A DNA stretch of 64,000 bases, from positions 105,247 to 169,246 of the forward strand of contig PAQY01000004.1 in NCBI GenBank assembly GCA_002709955.1, written 5' to 3'. A program made the translations under genes and the position numbers. The stretch is from Rhodospirillaceae bacterium (lineage in GTDB: Bacteria; Pseudomonadota; Alphaproteobacteria; UBA8366; Aestuariispiraceae). The notes under the pieces are model-generated. The model searched no databases. It was given only the letters and a program-made list of their open reading frames with translations, and was not told where the DNA came from. This document shows, in pieces, positions 44,665-53,787 of the stretch (its first letter is position 1; each line of letters begins with the position of its first letter).

Positions 44665-45853
44665 TGTGCTGCCAGATCAGGATTGGATGCGGGACCCCGA
44701 CTTAATCCGCCTGTTCGACGCGATCCGCGCCGCCGGGGGCGACATGCGCTATGTCGGCGGTTGCGTGCGTGACACATTGTTGGGGCGCCCAGTTCATGAC
44801 ATCGATATGGCCACCACGCTGGAACCCGCGGACACCCAGAACGCCCTGACCAGCGCGGGGATCAAATCAGTGCCAACCGGTCTGGATTTTGGCACCGTAA
44901 CCGCGATTTTACCAAACCGAACGGTTGAGATCACCAGCCTGAGGCGGGATGTTGAAACCGATGGCAGGCGGGCCGTCGTCGCCTATACCACAGATTGGCG
45001 GGAAGACGCGCTGCGTCGGGATTTTACCATCAATGCGCTGTATGCGGATCAGCAGGGATATCTTTCGGATTATCATCAGGGATATGACGACATCATCGCC
45101 AAGCGCCTGCGCTTTGTCGGTGATCCTGACACACGCATTCAGGAGGACGTTCTGCGCATCCTGAGATTCTTCCGTTTCCATGCGCAATTGGGCTTTCACC
45201 CGCTGGACTCGGACGGTCTGGCCGCGTGTACCCGCAACAAGAACCTGCTTGGCACGCTGTCTGCGGAACGGGTGGCGGGCGAGGTCATGCGCCTGTTGAC
45301 GGCGAATAACCCTGTCCCTGCCCTGATTGCACTGCGCGATGGATCGTTTCTGGCGCATTGGTTGCCCGAAGCACTGGATATCGACAGCCTGATGCGCCTG
45401 ATCGCCCAGGAAGAGGGTGCCCCCGATTGGATTATGCGCCTGGCATGCCTGATCCCCGCAGACCCCGATGGTGCAACCCGGATTGCAGATCGGCTGAAAC
45501 TGTCTGGTACCGATCGCGCGCGATTACAAACCCTGGCAGCCCCGATCAGCGCCCCCGCAAATGCCGCAGCGGCGCGCCGGTATATCTATTCTGTGGGCCA
45601 GAGTGCGGCACGGGATCGGGGCCGGATCGGCCTGGCCAGAGAAGGCGACGCCTGGCACATCCTGCTGACCGAAGCCGGGGAATGGCACCCAATGCCGCTG
45701 CCGGTCACCGGGAAAGATGCGCTGGCCCTGGGGATGGAACCGGGGCCGGATATGGGGCGATTGCTGAAAGAGGCAGAGGATCGATGGATCGAGTCCAATT
45801 TCACTCTGTCCCGCACAGCGCTGATCGATTTCATGAAAGAAAGACTGGGGTAG
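44657..45853 (+). CDS. cca: CCA-adding tRNA nucleotidyltransferase
   Basis: 398 residues from the ATG at 44657; an upstream in-frame start at 44606 lies within DUF6111. The nucleotidyltransferase head shows YVGGCVRDTLLGRPVHDIDMAT with the catalytic DxD, then RRDFTINAL, the flexible-loop and ATP site, and the nucleotide-recognising region DVLRILRFFRFHAQLG. It builds or repairs the 3' CCA of tRNAs; the three tRNA genes in this window already encode CCA, so repair is the likely main task. It belongs to the short alphaproteobacterial type without an HD domain. Confidence 0.92.
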   Translation: MTSVLPDQDWMRDPDLIRLFDAIRAAGGDMRYVGGCVRDTLLGRPVHDIDMATTLEPADTQNALTSAGIKSVPTGLDFGTVTAILPNRTVEITSLRRDVETDGRRAVVAYTTDWREDALRRDFTINALYADQQGYLSDYHQGYDDIIAKRLRFVGDPDTRIQEDVLRILRFFRFHAQLGFHPLDSDGLAACTRNKNLLGTLSAERVAGEVMRLLTANNPVPALIALRDGSFLAHWLPEALDIDSLMRLIAQEEGAPDWIMRLACLIPADPDGATRIADRLKLSGTDRARLQTLAAPISAPANAAAARRYIYSVGQSAARDRGRIGLAREGDAWHILLTEAGEWHPMPLPVTGKDALALGMEPGPDMGRLLKEAEDRWIESNFTLSRTALIDFMKERLG

Positions 45854-45859
45854 CCCACA

Positions 45860-46501
45860 ATGACCACCGTGCAAAGACTCTGCTTCTTCGGCGACAGTAT
45901 CACCATCGGGACCGGCGACAGTGCCTGTCGGGGCTGGCCGTCTTATGCCTGCGAACAGGAAAGCGTGGTGCGCGGGCATGATGTCAGTTGCTATAACCTG
46001 GGTATCCGTGCGGAAACATCGACGGATATCGCGAAACGCTGGCGGCAGGAATATGCACCGCGCCTGCCAGCCCATGTCACCGGTCGGCTGATCTTCATGT
46101 TCGGCGTCAATGATTGCGCTGATTTCAATGGAACTGGCGTTCGGGTCCCAAAAGGCGACTCCCTGGCAACGGCGGTTTCCATGCTGTCACAGGCACGGGA
46201 GCAACTGCCAACCTTATGGGTTGGCATGACACCGGTACGCCGTACGCCCCCTGTCATCTCTCCAGGCCCCGGCGTCACCTATACATTTGACCGGACACGC
46301 ACGGCAGACCTGAACGACGCCTATCGCAGCGCTGCGGCACAGATCGGCATCCCCTATCTGGATCTCCACAGCCTGCTGGCGCAGGACCCGGACTGGAACA
46401 GCATGCTGGATCAGGGCGATGGCGTTCATCCGGACGATACCGGACATCGCCGCGTGGCGAAACTGGTCACTGAATTTGACGGATGGCGTGCCTGGTTCTG
46501 A
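45860..46501 (+). CDS. SGNH/GDSL-type esterase
   Basis: 213 residues. Block I FFGDSITIGTGD gives the nucleophile Ser, block III MFGVNDC the oxyanion Asn, and block V GDGVHPDDTGH the catalytic Asp and His. All four SGNH residues are therefore present. No signal peptide is seen, so a cytoplasmic thioesterase or lysophospholipase is likely. The gene follows cca by six bases and may share its transcript. Substrate is unknown. Confidence 0.88.
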   Translation: MTTVQRLCFFGDSITIGTGDSACRGWPSYACEQESVVRGHDVSCYNLGIRAETSTDIAKRWRQEYAPRLPAHVTGRLIFMFGVNDCADFNGTGVRVPKGDSLATAVSMLSQAREQLPTLWVGMTPVRRTPPVISPGPGVTYTFDRTRTADLNDAYRSAAAQIGIPYLDLHSLLAQDPDWNSMLDQGDGVHPDDTGHRRVAKLVTEFDGWRAWF

Positions 46502-46523
46502 AACAGTTCAGTTTTGTGGGGTC

Positions 46524-46721
46524 TTAGGCACTTTTCAAAAGATCATACAGAATGGCGATTGCCACCAGGATCGCCGCTAACCGCAGCATGGATCGCAAGG
46601 AAAACTGCCGCCAGGCGGACAGGCTGTGGCGATCTGACATTTCCTTGCGGTAATCCTGATACCCCTGCCAGGCGGCCTTTTTAATCGGATGTTGATCGGG
46701 CTTTTTCGGTTCCCGGCTCAT
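46524..46721 (-). CDS. Small C-terminally anchored membrane protein
   Basis: 65 residues: a polar, basic N-terminus (REPKKPDQHPIKKAAWQGYQ) and one C-terminal membrane segment (LAAILVAIAILYDLL). The start overlaps the stop of the patatin gene (ATGA, 46718-46721), which argues that it is real and translated with it. I do not recognise a family. It could help localise the lipase at the membrane, which is inference from position. Confidence 0.65.
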   Translation of the reverse strand: MSREPKKPDQHPIKKAAWQGYQDYRKEMSDRHSLSAWRQFSLRSMLRLAAILVAIAILYDLLKSA

Positions 46722-47764
46722 TTACTGTCCGTCCCCTGGAACAGTCGCCGCAGATTGACAGAGGACTTCTTGCCCAGATGCGGCAAATCCTTTTCCGCCC
46801 ATTTTTGTGCAGATGTCCGGCCCATATCGCGCAGATGTTTCAGGAATGTCCATTCCGTATTCATCTTTGAGGAGGCCCCCAGCGTGTCCAATTCCTGCTC
46901 CCCGATGATATGTACGCGTACAGCATTATACTCTTCAGGGCTCAACCGTCCTTCTTCCAACAGTCTGGCTACAAAATCAATGGCGCGGAATTCCCGCAGC
47001 AGGCTGGCATTAAAGGTGATCTCATTCACCCGGTCCATGATCTCCCGTGCGGTCCTTGGTGCGCCTTTTCGATAGACTGGATTGATCTGTACGATCACCA
47101 CATCGGAACAGCTCTTGGAATCAAAGAAGGGAAACAGGACCGGATTTCCCATAAAGCCACCATCCCAATAAGGCACGCCATCGATCTCCACGGCCTGAAA
47201 CAAAAATGGCAGACAGGCAGAGGCCAACACGACATCGGCGTTGATTTCCTGGCCCTTAAACACCTTTACCCGCCCGGTTTCTACATTGGTCGCAGACAGA
47301 AATAATTTGAATTGGCGACAGTTCCAAACCGCCTCGAAATCAACCTGGGACTCCAGCAATCCCCGCAGCGGGTTCAGATTCAGAGGGTTGGTTTCATAGG
47401 GGGATACGACACGGCCCATAAAGTCGGCCAGGACATAGCCCGGTGAATATTCCAGGCTCCAATGCCCCATGAAAACATCCAACAGGGTGCGCTGAACCGG
47501 GCTCCAGCGGCCCAGATCCGCCACCGATTCCCAGAATGTTGCCAAAGCTTCGCGCGCCCCGTCCGGCCCGCCTTGATGAAAGCCCTGCGCCAGGACGACG
47601 GCATTCATGGCACCAGCGGATGTTCCACTGATCGCCTCAATCTTCAACAGATTATGTTCCAGCAGATAGTCCAACACCCCCCAGGCAAACGCCCCATGCG
47701 CCCCGCCCCCTTGAAGCGCTAGGTTTGCGGGCTTTGGAGCGGCGGGTCCGGAGGTCTTGGGCAT
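46718..47764 (-). CDS. Patatin-like phospholipase
   Basis: 348 residues. The nucleophile elbow is AISGTSAGAM (GxSxG, Ser about 45), the oxyanion loop is QGGGAHGAF, and the second catalytic residue lies in PYWDGGFMGNP (DGG). These give the Ser-Asp dyad of patatin lipases, which release fatty acids from phospholipids. No signal peptide is visible. It lies 3 bases downstream of mutS on the same strand and overlaps the small membrane protein after it. The C-terminal 100 residues (MDRVNEITFNASLLREF) are helical and typical of the bacterial PHB-granule or lipid-droplet type. Confidence 0.9.
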   Translation of the reverse strand: MPKTSGPAAPKPANLALQGGGAHGAFAWGVLDYLLEHNLLKIEAISGTSAGAMNAVVLAQGFHQGGPDGAREALATFWESVADLGRWSPVQRTLLDVFMGHWSLEYSPGYVLADFMGRVVSPYETNPLNLNPLRGLLESQVDFEAVWNCRQFKLFLSATNVETGRVKVFKGQEINADVVLASACLPFLFQAVEIDGVPYWDGGFMGNPVLFPFFDSKSCSDVVIVQINPVYRKGAPRTAREIMDRVNEITFNASLLREFRAIDFVARLLEEGRLSPEEYNAVRVHIIGEQELDTLGASSKMNTEWTFLKHLRDMGRTSAQKWAEKDLPHLGKKSSVNLRRLFQGTDSK

Positions 47765-47767
47765 CGC

Positions 47768-50422
47768 TTACTCCTGTAGCAGGGCGCGCAGGCGATACAG
47801 CGCGTCCAGGGCTTCTTTGGGGCTCAAGTCATCGGGATTGATTTCCGCCAGCGCGGCGTCACTGGCGCTGGGGCCTTTTGCAGATTTCGCCGGTTGGGCG
47901 GGTTGGCTGGCGACGCGGAACAGGGGTAAATCATCGACCAATCGCGTCACGGCACCGGATTGTTCGCCCTTTTCCAGGGCGCTTAAAACCTCTTCCGCCC
48001 GCACGATAACAGCGGCTGGCAAGCCTGCCAGCTTCGCCACATGAATGCCATAGGACCGGTCCGCCGCGCCGGGGGCAACTTCGTGCAGGAAAACCACCTG
48101 ATTGTCCCATTCCTTGACCCGCATGCAATGCGGGCTGAGCGCGTCCAGGCGTTCCGACAGGGCGGTTAATTCATGATAATGGGTGGCAAACAGGGCGCGG
48201 GACTGCGCCGCTTCGTGCAGATGTTCAACACAGGCCCAGGCGATGGACAGCCCGTCAAATGTCGCCGTACCGCGCCCGATCTCGTCCAGGATGACCAGAG
48301 AGCGCTGTGTTGCCTGATTGAGGATCGTCGCGGTTTCCACCATTTCCACCATGAAGGTGGATCGACCCCGCGCCAGATCATCCGACGCGCCAACCCGGCT
48401 GAACAGGCGATCCACAGCCCCGATATGGGCACGGCGGGCTGGCACGAACAGGCCCGCCTGCGCCAGGATGGCGATCAGCGCATTTTGCCGCAGAAAGGTC
48501 GATTTACCCGCCATATTCGGCCCGGTGATCAGCCACATGCGCTGATCGCGCCCCAGGTCACAACCATTGGCAACGAAAGACGCCCCGTCCCCCTGGTTGG
48601 CCAGGGCGGCTTCGACCACCGGATGGCGCCCCCCCTCGATACAGAAGGCCAAAGATCCGTCAACAAGTGGGCGGCTGTAATCCCGCACGACAGCCAGGTC
48701 TGCGCTGGCGGAATAGAGGTCCAACAGCGCCAAGGACCGGGCAGCCGCAGCGATTTCCCGGTCCCTTTTCTGGGCTTCCTGTACCAGATCGTCATAGATT
48801 TCCAGCTCCACCGCCAGGGCACGATCTCGTGCCTCAGATATATTGCGGGCCAGTTCATTTAATTCGACCGTTGTATAGCGCACTGCATTGGCCATGGATT
48901 GTCGGTGGATGAAGGGTTCGCCGATTTTTTCTGCATGTTTTACGGTGACTTCCACGAACCAGCCCAGCACATTGTTGTGCTTGATGCGCAAGCCATCGAC
49001 ACCGGTATCCTTACGATATCCAGCCTCAAGATTGGCGATCAGGCGACGGCCTTCCTCACGCAGGGTGACCTGTTCATCCAGATGCGGCGCATAGCCTTGC
49101 GCGATAAACCCGCCATCCTTCGCAGACAAGGGCGGTTCCGACTTCAGGGCGCGGGTATAGCGGTCGATCAACACATCATGCCGTCCCATATCCAGCACGG
49201 CCTGGGCGATCTCCATGGGGGGCGTTTCTGACCCCAGCAGCGCCTTGATCTTATTTGTCAGCGCCAACCCATCCCGCAGGGCCAGCAAATCCCTGGGCCC
49301 GCCACGCCCAACGATCAGGCGACCCAGTGCCCGTTCCAGGTCTGGCGCGCCCTTCAGAATGTCGCGCAGATCATTGCGCAGGGCCTCATTTTCCACAAAG
49401 AAACTGACCGCATCCAGCCGATCCCCAATCCCGCCCGGATCCGTCAGGGGCGCAGACAGGCGCTGCGCCAACAGACGCGCGCCCGGGCCCGTCACGGTGC
49501 GATCCACCGCCGCCAGCAGGGTTCCCGTCCGGTCCCCGGTCAGGCTGCGGGTAATTTCCAGATTGCGTCTGGTTGCGGGATCAATTTCCAACAAGGCCCC
49601 GACTGCCAGGCGCATTGGTGGTTCCAGCCGGGGCAGTTTGCCCACCTGCGTCAGGTCCAGATATTCAACCAAAGACCCCAATGCGGCCAATTCCGCGCGA
49701 TCAAAATCGCCATAGGCATCCAGGGCAGACACCCCGAAAGTATCCTTCAACCGTCGTTCGGCATTGGTGGAATCAAACCGGGAATCCGGCAAGGGCGTCA
49801 GGCGATCCCGCCATTCCCGAAACATCTCGTAGAACTGGGAGTCTTCAGCGACCAGCTTCTGGCCCAGAATCAACTCCCCCGGTGCAATCCGTGACAGGGC
49901 AGAGGCCAGGCCCGCAGCCTCAACAGGCTGGCACATCAACTGTCCGGTGGACATATCACACCATGCCAGGGCATAGCCATCGCCAGCCGTGCGCGCCAGC
50001 GCGGCCAGATAATTATGGGACCGGGCATCCAACAGCGTGTCTTCGGTCAGGGTACCCGGCGTCACGACCCGCACTATGGCCCGGTTGACGACAGATTTCC
50101 CGCCGCGTTTTTTCGCCTCTGCCGGGTCTTCTGTCTGCTCACACACCGCGACCCGGTGGCCCTTTTTAATCAGGCGCGACAGATAGGTTTCAGCCGCATG
50201 CACCGGGACGCCACACATCGGGATGTCTTCCCCCAGATGTTGGCCCCGCTTTGTTAAGGCGATATCCAGGGACGCTGCAGCCTGCTTCGCATCCTCGAAG
50301 AACAGCTCATAAAAATCGCCCATACGATAGAATAACAGGCAATCGGGATGCGCTTCCTTAATGCCCAGATACTGGGTCATCATCGGGGTCATCTGGGTGC
50401 TGGTGTCTGCCGCTTTGCTCAT
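47768..50422 (-). CDS. mutS: DNA mismatch repair protein MutS
   Basis: 884 residues, normal for MutS. The mismatch-binding Phe-x-Glu is in [12 protein letters not shown], the Walker A is GPNMAGKST, and the signature region [13 protein letters not shown] with [14 protein letters not shown] follows; the C-terminal helix-turn-helix is preserved. It finds mispairs and starts repair with MutL. The start is the ATG at 50422 in MSKAADTS. The patatin gene follows 3 bases later, an odd partner, so common transcription may be incidental. Confidence 0.97.
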   Translation of the reverse strand: MSKAADTSTQMTPMMTQYLGIKEAHPDCLLFYRMGDFYELFFEDAKQAAASLDIALTKRGQHLGEDIPMCGVPVHAAETYLSRLIKKGHRVAVCEQTEDPAEAKKRGGKSVVNRAIVRVVTPGTLTEDTLLDARSHNYLAALARTAGDGYALAWCDMSTGQLMCQPVEAAGLASALSRIAPGELILGQKLVAEDSQFYEMFREWRDRLTPLPDSRFDSTNAERRLKDTFGVSALDAYGDFDRAELAALGSLVEYLDLTQVGKLPRLEPPMRLAVGALLEIDPATRRNLEITRSLTGDRTGTLLAAVDRTVTGPGARLLAQRLSAPLTDPGGIGDRLDAVSFFVENEALRNDLRDILKGAPDLERALGRLIVGRGGPRDLLALRDGLALTNKIKALLGSETPPMEIAQAVLDMGRHDVLIDRYTRALKSEPPLSAKDGGFIAQGYAPHLDEQVTLREEGRRLIANLEAGYRKDTGVDGLRIKHNNVLGWFVEVTVKHAEKIGEPFIHRQSMANAVRYTTVELNELARNISEARDRALAVELEIYDDLVQEAQKRDREIAAAARSLALLDLYSASADLAVVRDYSRPLVDGSLAFCIEGGRHPVVEAALANQGDGASFVANGCDLGRDQRMWLITGPNMAGKSTFLRQNALIAILAQAGLFVPARRAHIGAVDRLFSRVGASDDLARGRSTFMVEMVETATILNQATQRSLVILDEIGRGTATFDGLSIAWACVEHLHEAAQSRALFATHYHELTALSERLDALSPHCMRVKEWDNQVVFLHEVAPGAADRSYGIHVAKLAGLPAAVIVRAEEVLSALEKGEQSGAVTRLVDDLPLFRVASQPAQPAKSAKGPSASDAALAEINPDDLSPKEALDALYRLRALLQE

Positions 50423-50472
50423 GGGGCCAGACTAGCGACGTGACGGCTAACGGGAAAGACTTGATCCACCGA

Positions 50473-51945
50473 TTATGGTGTCACACGCACCGTATAGGTC
50501 AGCACCGTTTCCCCCTGTGCCGGGACGGGTACGATCCAGCGAACGCTGTCGGCAGCTTTGGCTTCCGGTTCAATCGACGCATCCGAAATCGACCATTTCT
50601 GACCATATAGCGACTCGACCAAAGTGACCTCAACGGCAGTGTCGCGACCATTCTTCAGGGTGATTTCATGGGTCGCGCGATAAGGGTCTGGCCGATGATC
50701 CTGGCCAACGCCCGTGGTTTCATAGGAAATGACCTTACGCGCCGCTGTAACATCAAAGGCCTGGCCCAGCGACAGTTCCGCCGTGGCCCCAATGGGCAGA
50801 TGGGAAATCATGTCTTCCCCCAGAATAACCGCAGGCGCGGTCGGCCCGTCTTCCGCCAAAGCCCCATAAACCCGGACCGGTCCGGCAGGCAGTGCCTTGG
50901 CCAGCGCACCATCCTTGTCATTTTCAAAGGACAGGCGGACACTGGGGCGCAATCCTTCCACCGTGCCGGGTTGTCCCGGATGAACCATGCCACTGCCGTC
51001 CAGGCGATATTTCATCGTGACCGGCAGGGTCACGGGGTCTTGCAGACTGCGCCGTACCGTCAAATCGCGCGGCAGATCGGTGACGCCGGGCACATCATAG
51101 ATATGCACATCCCCCAATGTTGCTTCCCTGGGGGGACCACCCGCAGCTGAATCCTGGGCAACGGACATCATTGCCGCCGGTTGCGCCCGTTGGACCAGCA
51201 TTTCCTTGCGCATGGGCGCAACACGGTTCGTTTCCCCCGCGACAAGGCGCAGAACCGCCTGAGTATAATCGCGGTCGGTTCCATTGGTGATCAGATAATG
51301 CCCGCTTAAGGTCAGGCTGGATTGATCCGCATTCAAAACCGCCGTGTAATCCGCAGACCACGACAGGTTGGGCGTGACATAGCGTATATCGACAGGCTGT
51401 TCACCAGACAGGTCCGCATTCGGTTCCGCCTGAATTTCCAGGCCGCCCGTCATGCCGTCCGGCAGGCGATCCAGCGCCAGGCGACCATTGGGCGGCATCG
51501 CCTCATACCGATCCCCGACTTTCAGAATCAAACCGCCATCGACATTTATCAATGTACCCCGGATTTCACGTTCCGCACCGGACTCTCCGACCGGCACCAG
51601 CCAACTGATTTCCTGACCCACCGACCGCGCCAACAGGCCTTGCGGCGACAGGGTATCCTGGCGGATCGTGATGCTGTTTGCAGATTGTGCCCCAATCGCA
51701 ATCGACAGGCTGGACATATCCAGCGCGTCCGGCAGATGGGGCAAGGACACCATCTGACCCGCAGTGCCCAACAGAACGCGGCGTTGTTCAGAAACAACCG
51801 ACAGGCCGTCGGAATAGACCGATATCTGTGTATCCGCGACCGGTGCTGGAACGGAAGACATTTGGGCATGGGCCGTTTGGACAGAGGCGGTTTGGGCAAC
51901 CAAGATCAGCCCCAAAAAGGCTGAGCGAGCGGCAAAATTCTTCAT
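50473..51945 (-). CDS. DUF4139 protein with signal peptide
   Basis: 490 residues from the ATG at 51945. A signal peptide (KNFAARSAFLGLILVAQTASVQTAHA) sends it to the periplasm or envelope. The body is beta-rich with DIRYVTPNLSWSADYTAVLN, the DUF4139 hallmark of tandem immunoglobulin-like strands, and ends GETVLTYTVRV. The family lacks a proven function but is thought to be structural or adhesive. It follows the glutamine amidotransferase gene, whose stop lies 2 bases before this start, so it is probably coupled to that gene. Confidence 0.82.
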   Translation of the reverse strand: MKNFAARSAFLGLILVAQTASVQTAHAQMSSVPAPVADTQISVYSDGLSVVSEQRRVLLGTAGQMVSLPHLPDALDMSSLSIAIGAQSANSITIRQDTLSPQGLLARSVGQEISWLVPVGESGAEREIRGTLINVDGGLILKVGDRYEAMPPNGRLALDRLPDGMTGGLEIQAEPNADLSGEQPVDIRYVTPNLSWSADYTAVLNADQSSLTLSGHYLITNGTDRDYTQAVLRLVAGETNRVAPMRKEMLVQRAQPAAMMSVAQDSAAGGPPREATLGDVHIYDVPGVTDLPRDLTVRRSLQDPVTLPVTMKYRLDGSGMVHPGQPGTVEGLRPSVRLSFENDKDGALAKALPAGPVRVYGALAEDGPTAPAVILGEDMISHLPIGATAELSLGQAFDVTAARKVISYETTGVGQDHRPDPYRATHEITLKNGRDTAVEVTLVESLYGQKWSISDASIEPEAKAADSVRWIVPVPAQGETVLTYTVRVTP

Positions 51946-51947
51946 AA

Positions 51948-52676
51948 TCACAGGATCCCGTTGGCTTTCAAGAAATTCAAAAACAGACGCGGCGCGTCCG
52001 GTGTGGGGGCATAATGATCTGCGATTGTGGCAGCTTTAGGACCCCAGGATTCAGTCATGCATCGATCCGATGCTTCGGGATGAAACTGCACCGAAATCCA
52101 GCCCTGGCCATAATCCAGGGCACAATTGGGAATATCGGGTGTAGTCGCCAGCACAACAGCTTGCGGCGGGGCGCTGCTGACATGTTCTTCATTTCCAAAA
52201 TTGAACCGGGGGATAACACCATCGAATAAATAGCTGTCGCGACCCGCCTCAGTCAGATTGACCGGCAGGGTGCCAATTGCTGGCTCACCAGGGAGCCCTT
52301 CGACCGTTCCCCCCAGAACCTGGCTCATCAATTGATGGCCACCACAGACGCCAAAAACCGGCACCGGATGACCCGCATTGCGTATCGCATACAACCAGGC
52401 CCGGATGTCATGCTGCCAGGGCAGATCGTCATGCACGGAATGAAAACTGCCCCCGATGACATAGGCATCCCCTTCAGAGGGATGCGGCACAGGATCGCCA
52501 TAGCAAATCCGCCGCCCCTCATAGGTGATTTTGTCCAGCAGGCCCAACTCTGCCAGCATATGTTCAAACCACAGGATTTCATTATCCCCGCCCGGCTGAT
52601 TGGCGAAAATGGCCGGATCATATCGACCAGGCGCCCCCATCTGGGCCAGGAAGATCAATTTCTTTTTAGCTGTCAT
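51948..52676 (-). CDS. Class I glutamine amidotransferase-like protein
   Basis: 242 residues. The catalytic triad is visible: Cys in FGVCGGHQLM (about residue 118) and His-x-Glu in VQFHPEAS near residue 202. It resembles the GMP-synthase-like group that acts alone or with a synthetase supplied elsewhere, hydrolysing glutamine or gamma-glutamyl compounds. A proper synthetase partner is not in the neighbourhood, only the DUF4139 gene after it. The substrate is unknown; a gamma-glutamyl polyamine hydrolase role is one option. Confidence 0.82.
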   Translation of the reverse strand: MTAKKKLIFLAQMGAPGRYDPAIFANQPGGDNEILWFEHMLAELGLLDKITYEGRRICYGDPVPHPSEGDAYVIGGSFHSVHDDLPWQHDIRAWLYAIRNAGHPVPVFGVCGGHQLMSQVLGGTVEGLPGEPAIGTLPVNLTEAGRDSYLFDGVIPRFNFGNEEHVSSAPPQAVVLATTPDIPNCALDYGQGWISVQFHPEASDRCMTESWGPKAATIADHYAPTPDAPRLFLNFLKANGIL

Positions 52677-52691
52677 AAGAAGGCAGGTTTC

Positions 52692-53282
52692 CTATACGGC
52701 TTGTCTTGATTTCAACGCTGTCGCCAGCGTCCCATCATCCAGATAATCCAACTCTCCCCCAACCGGCACCCCATGGGCAAGGCGGCTGACAGACACACCG
52801 GATTGTTCCAATCGTTCCGTGACATAATGCGCCGTGGTCTGCCCGTCCACCGTCAGATTGGTTGCCAGGATCACTTCTTTGACCGGAGACTCCGGCCCAA
52901 CACGATCCACCAGCGTGCCGATATTCAAATCTTCCGGCCCAATCCCGTCAATTGCCGACAGGACGCCTCCCAATACATGGTAGCGCCCCCGAAAAACGCC
53001 TGTACGCTCCAACGCCCACAGATCCGCGACCTGCTCTACAACACAGATGGTCGCGCTGTCGCGCCCCTGATCCGTACAGATCGAACAGATCGGCGCTGTG
53101 TCCAGATTGCCGCACCGACTGCAGGTCTGGATTTTCTCCGCCGCATCCGCCAGGGCCACGGCAAGCGGCTGCATCAGGCTTTCCTTGCGCTTGATCAACA
53201 TCAGCGCGGCCCGCCGGGCGGAGCGTGGACCAAGCCCCGGCAATCGTGCCAATAATTGGATAAGCCGTTCTATTTCCTGCAT
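52692..53282 (-). CDS. recR: Recombination protein RecR
   Basis: 196 residues with the expected helix-hairpin-helix ([17 protein letters not shown]), the C4 zinc motif ([16 protein letters not shown]), and a Toprim domain ([14 protein letters not shown], then [18 protein letters not shown]). RecR loads RecA at gaps with RecO. With ybaB and dnaX upstream on the same strand this is the classic dnaX-ybaB-recR order, though a palindromic repeat (53343-53427) is now inserted between ybaB and recR. Confidence 0.97.
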   Translation of the reverse strand: MQEIERLIQLLARLPGLGPRSARRAALMLIKRKESLMQPLAVALADAAEKIQTCSRCGNLDTAPICSICTDQGRDSATICVVEQVADLWALERTGVFRGRYHVLGGVLSAIDGIGPEDLNIGTLVDRVGPESPVKEVILATNLTVDGQTTAHYVTERLEQSGVSVSRLAHGVPVGGELDYLDDGTLATALKSRQAV

Positions 53283-53342
53283 GATTTCCTATTATAGATT
53301 GATCATAAAACTCAATCGAAACCACGATCAGCCCGACATTAT

Positions 53343-53427
53343 GTCACCCCGGACGTGATCCGGGGTCCAGGGCAACCGGCACCCAACGGGTCTGGCTGCT
53401 CTGGAGTCCCGCTTTCGCGGGAATGAC
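53343..53427 (-). repeat. Dispersed palindromic element, copy 2
   Basis: Same design as the element at 3649-3733 but in opposite orientation: GTCACCCCGGACGTGATCCG hairpin at one end, CCCGCTTTCGCGGG hairpin and AATGAC at the other. The central part differs more. It separates ybaB from recR. Confidence 0.85.
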
Positions 53428-53444
53428 GGAAAATCATCATTCCC

Positions 53445-53771
53445 TTAAAAAGGCAGCTTCATGCCCGGTGGCAGTTGCAATCCCCCCATCAATTTCTGGG
53501 TTTCATCGCGCATCCGCTCGTCCGCCTTTGCCTTCGCGTCATTTACGGCAGCGACGATCAGGTCTTCCATCACCTCTTTTTCCGTTGGATCAACCAGGCT
53601 GGGGTCAATGTTCAGGCGGCGCAACTCGCCCTTTCCCGTGATCGTGACACTGACCAGTCCACCCCCGGCGCTGCCCTGCATTTCCAGATTTTCCATCTGG
53701 GCCTGCATTTCCTGCATGCGCGATTGCATTTCCTGGGCTTGCTTCATCATTGAACCAAGATTCTTCATCAT
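53445..53771 (-). CDS. ybaB: YbaB/EbfC nucleoid-associated protein
   Basis: 108 residues. Conserved features are the N-terminal helix with QAQEMQSRMQEMQAQMENL, the strand region GGGLVSVTITGKGELRRLNI, and DPTEKEVMEDLIVAAVNDA. YbaB/EbfC binds DNA as a homodimer and influences nucleoid structure and gene expression. The start follows GAGGGT directly. It sits between dnaX and recR as in most bacteria. Confidence 0.95.
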   Translation of the reverse strand: MMKNLGSMMKQAQEMQSRMQEMQAQMENLEMQGSAGGGLVSVTITGKGELRRLNIDPSLVDPTEKEVMEDLIVAAVNDAKAKADERMRDETQKLMGGLQLPPGMKLPF

Positions 53772-53787
53772 ACCCTCATTTCAATGG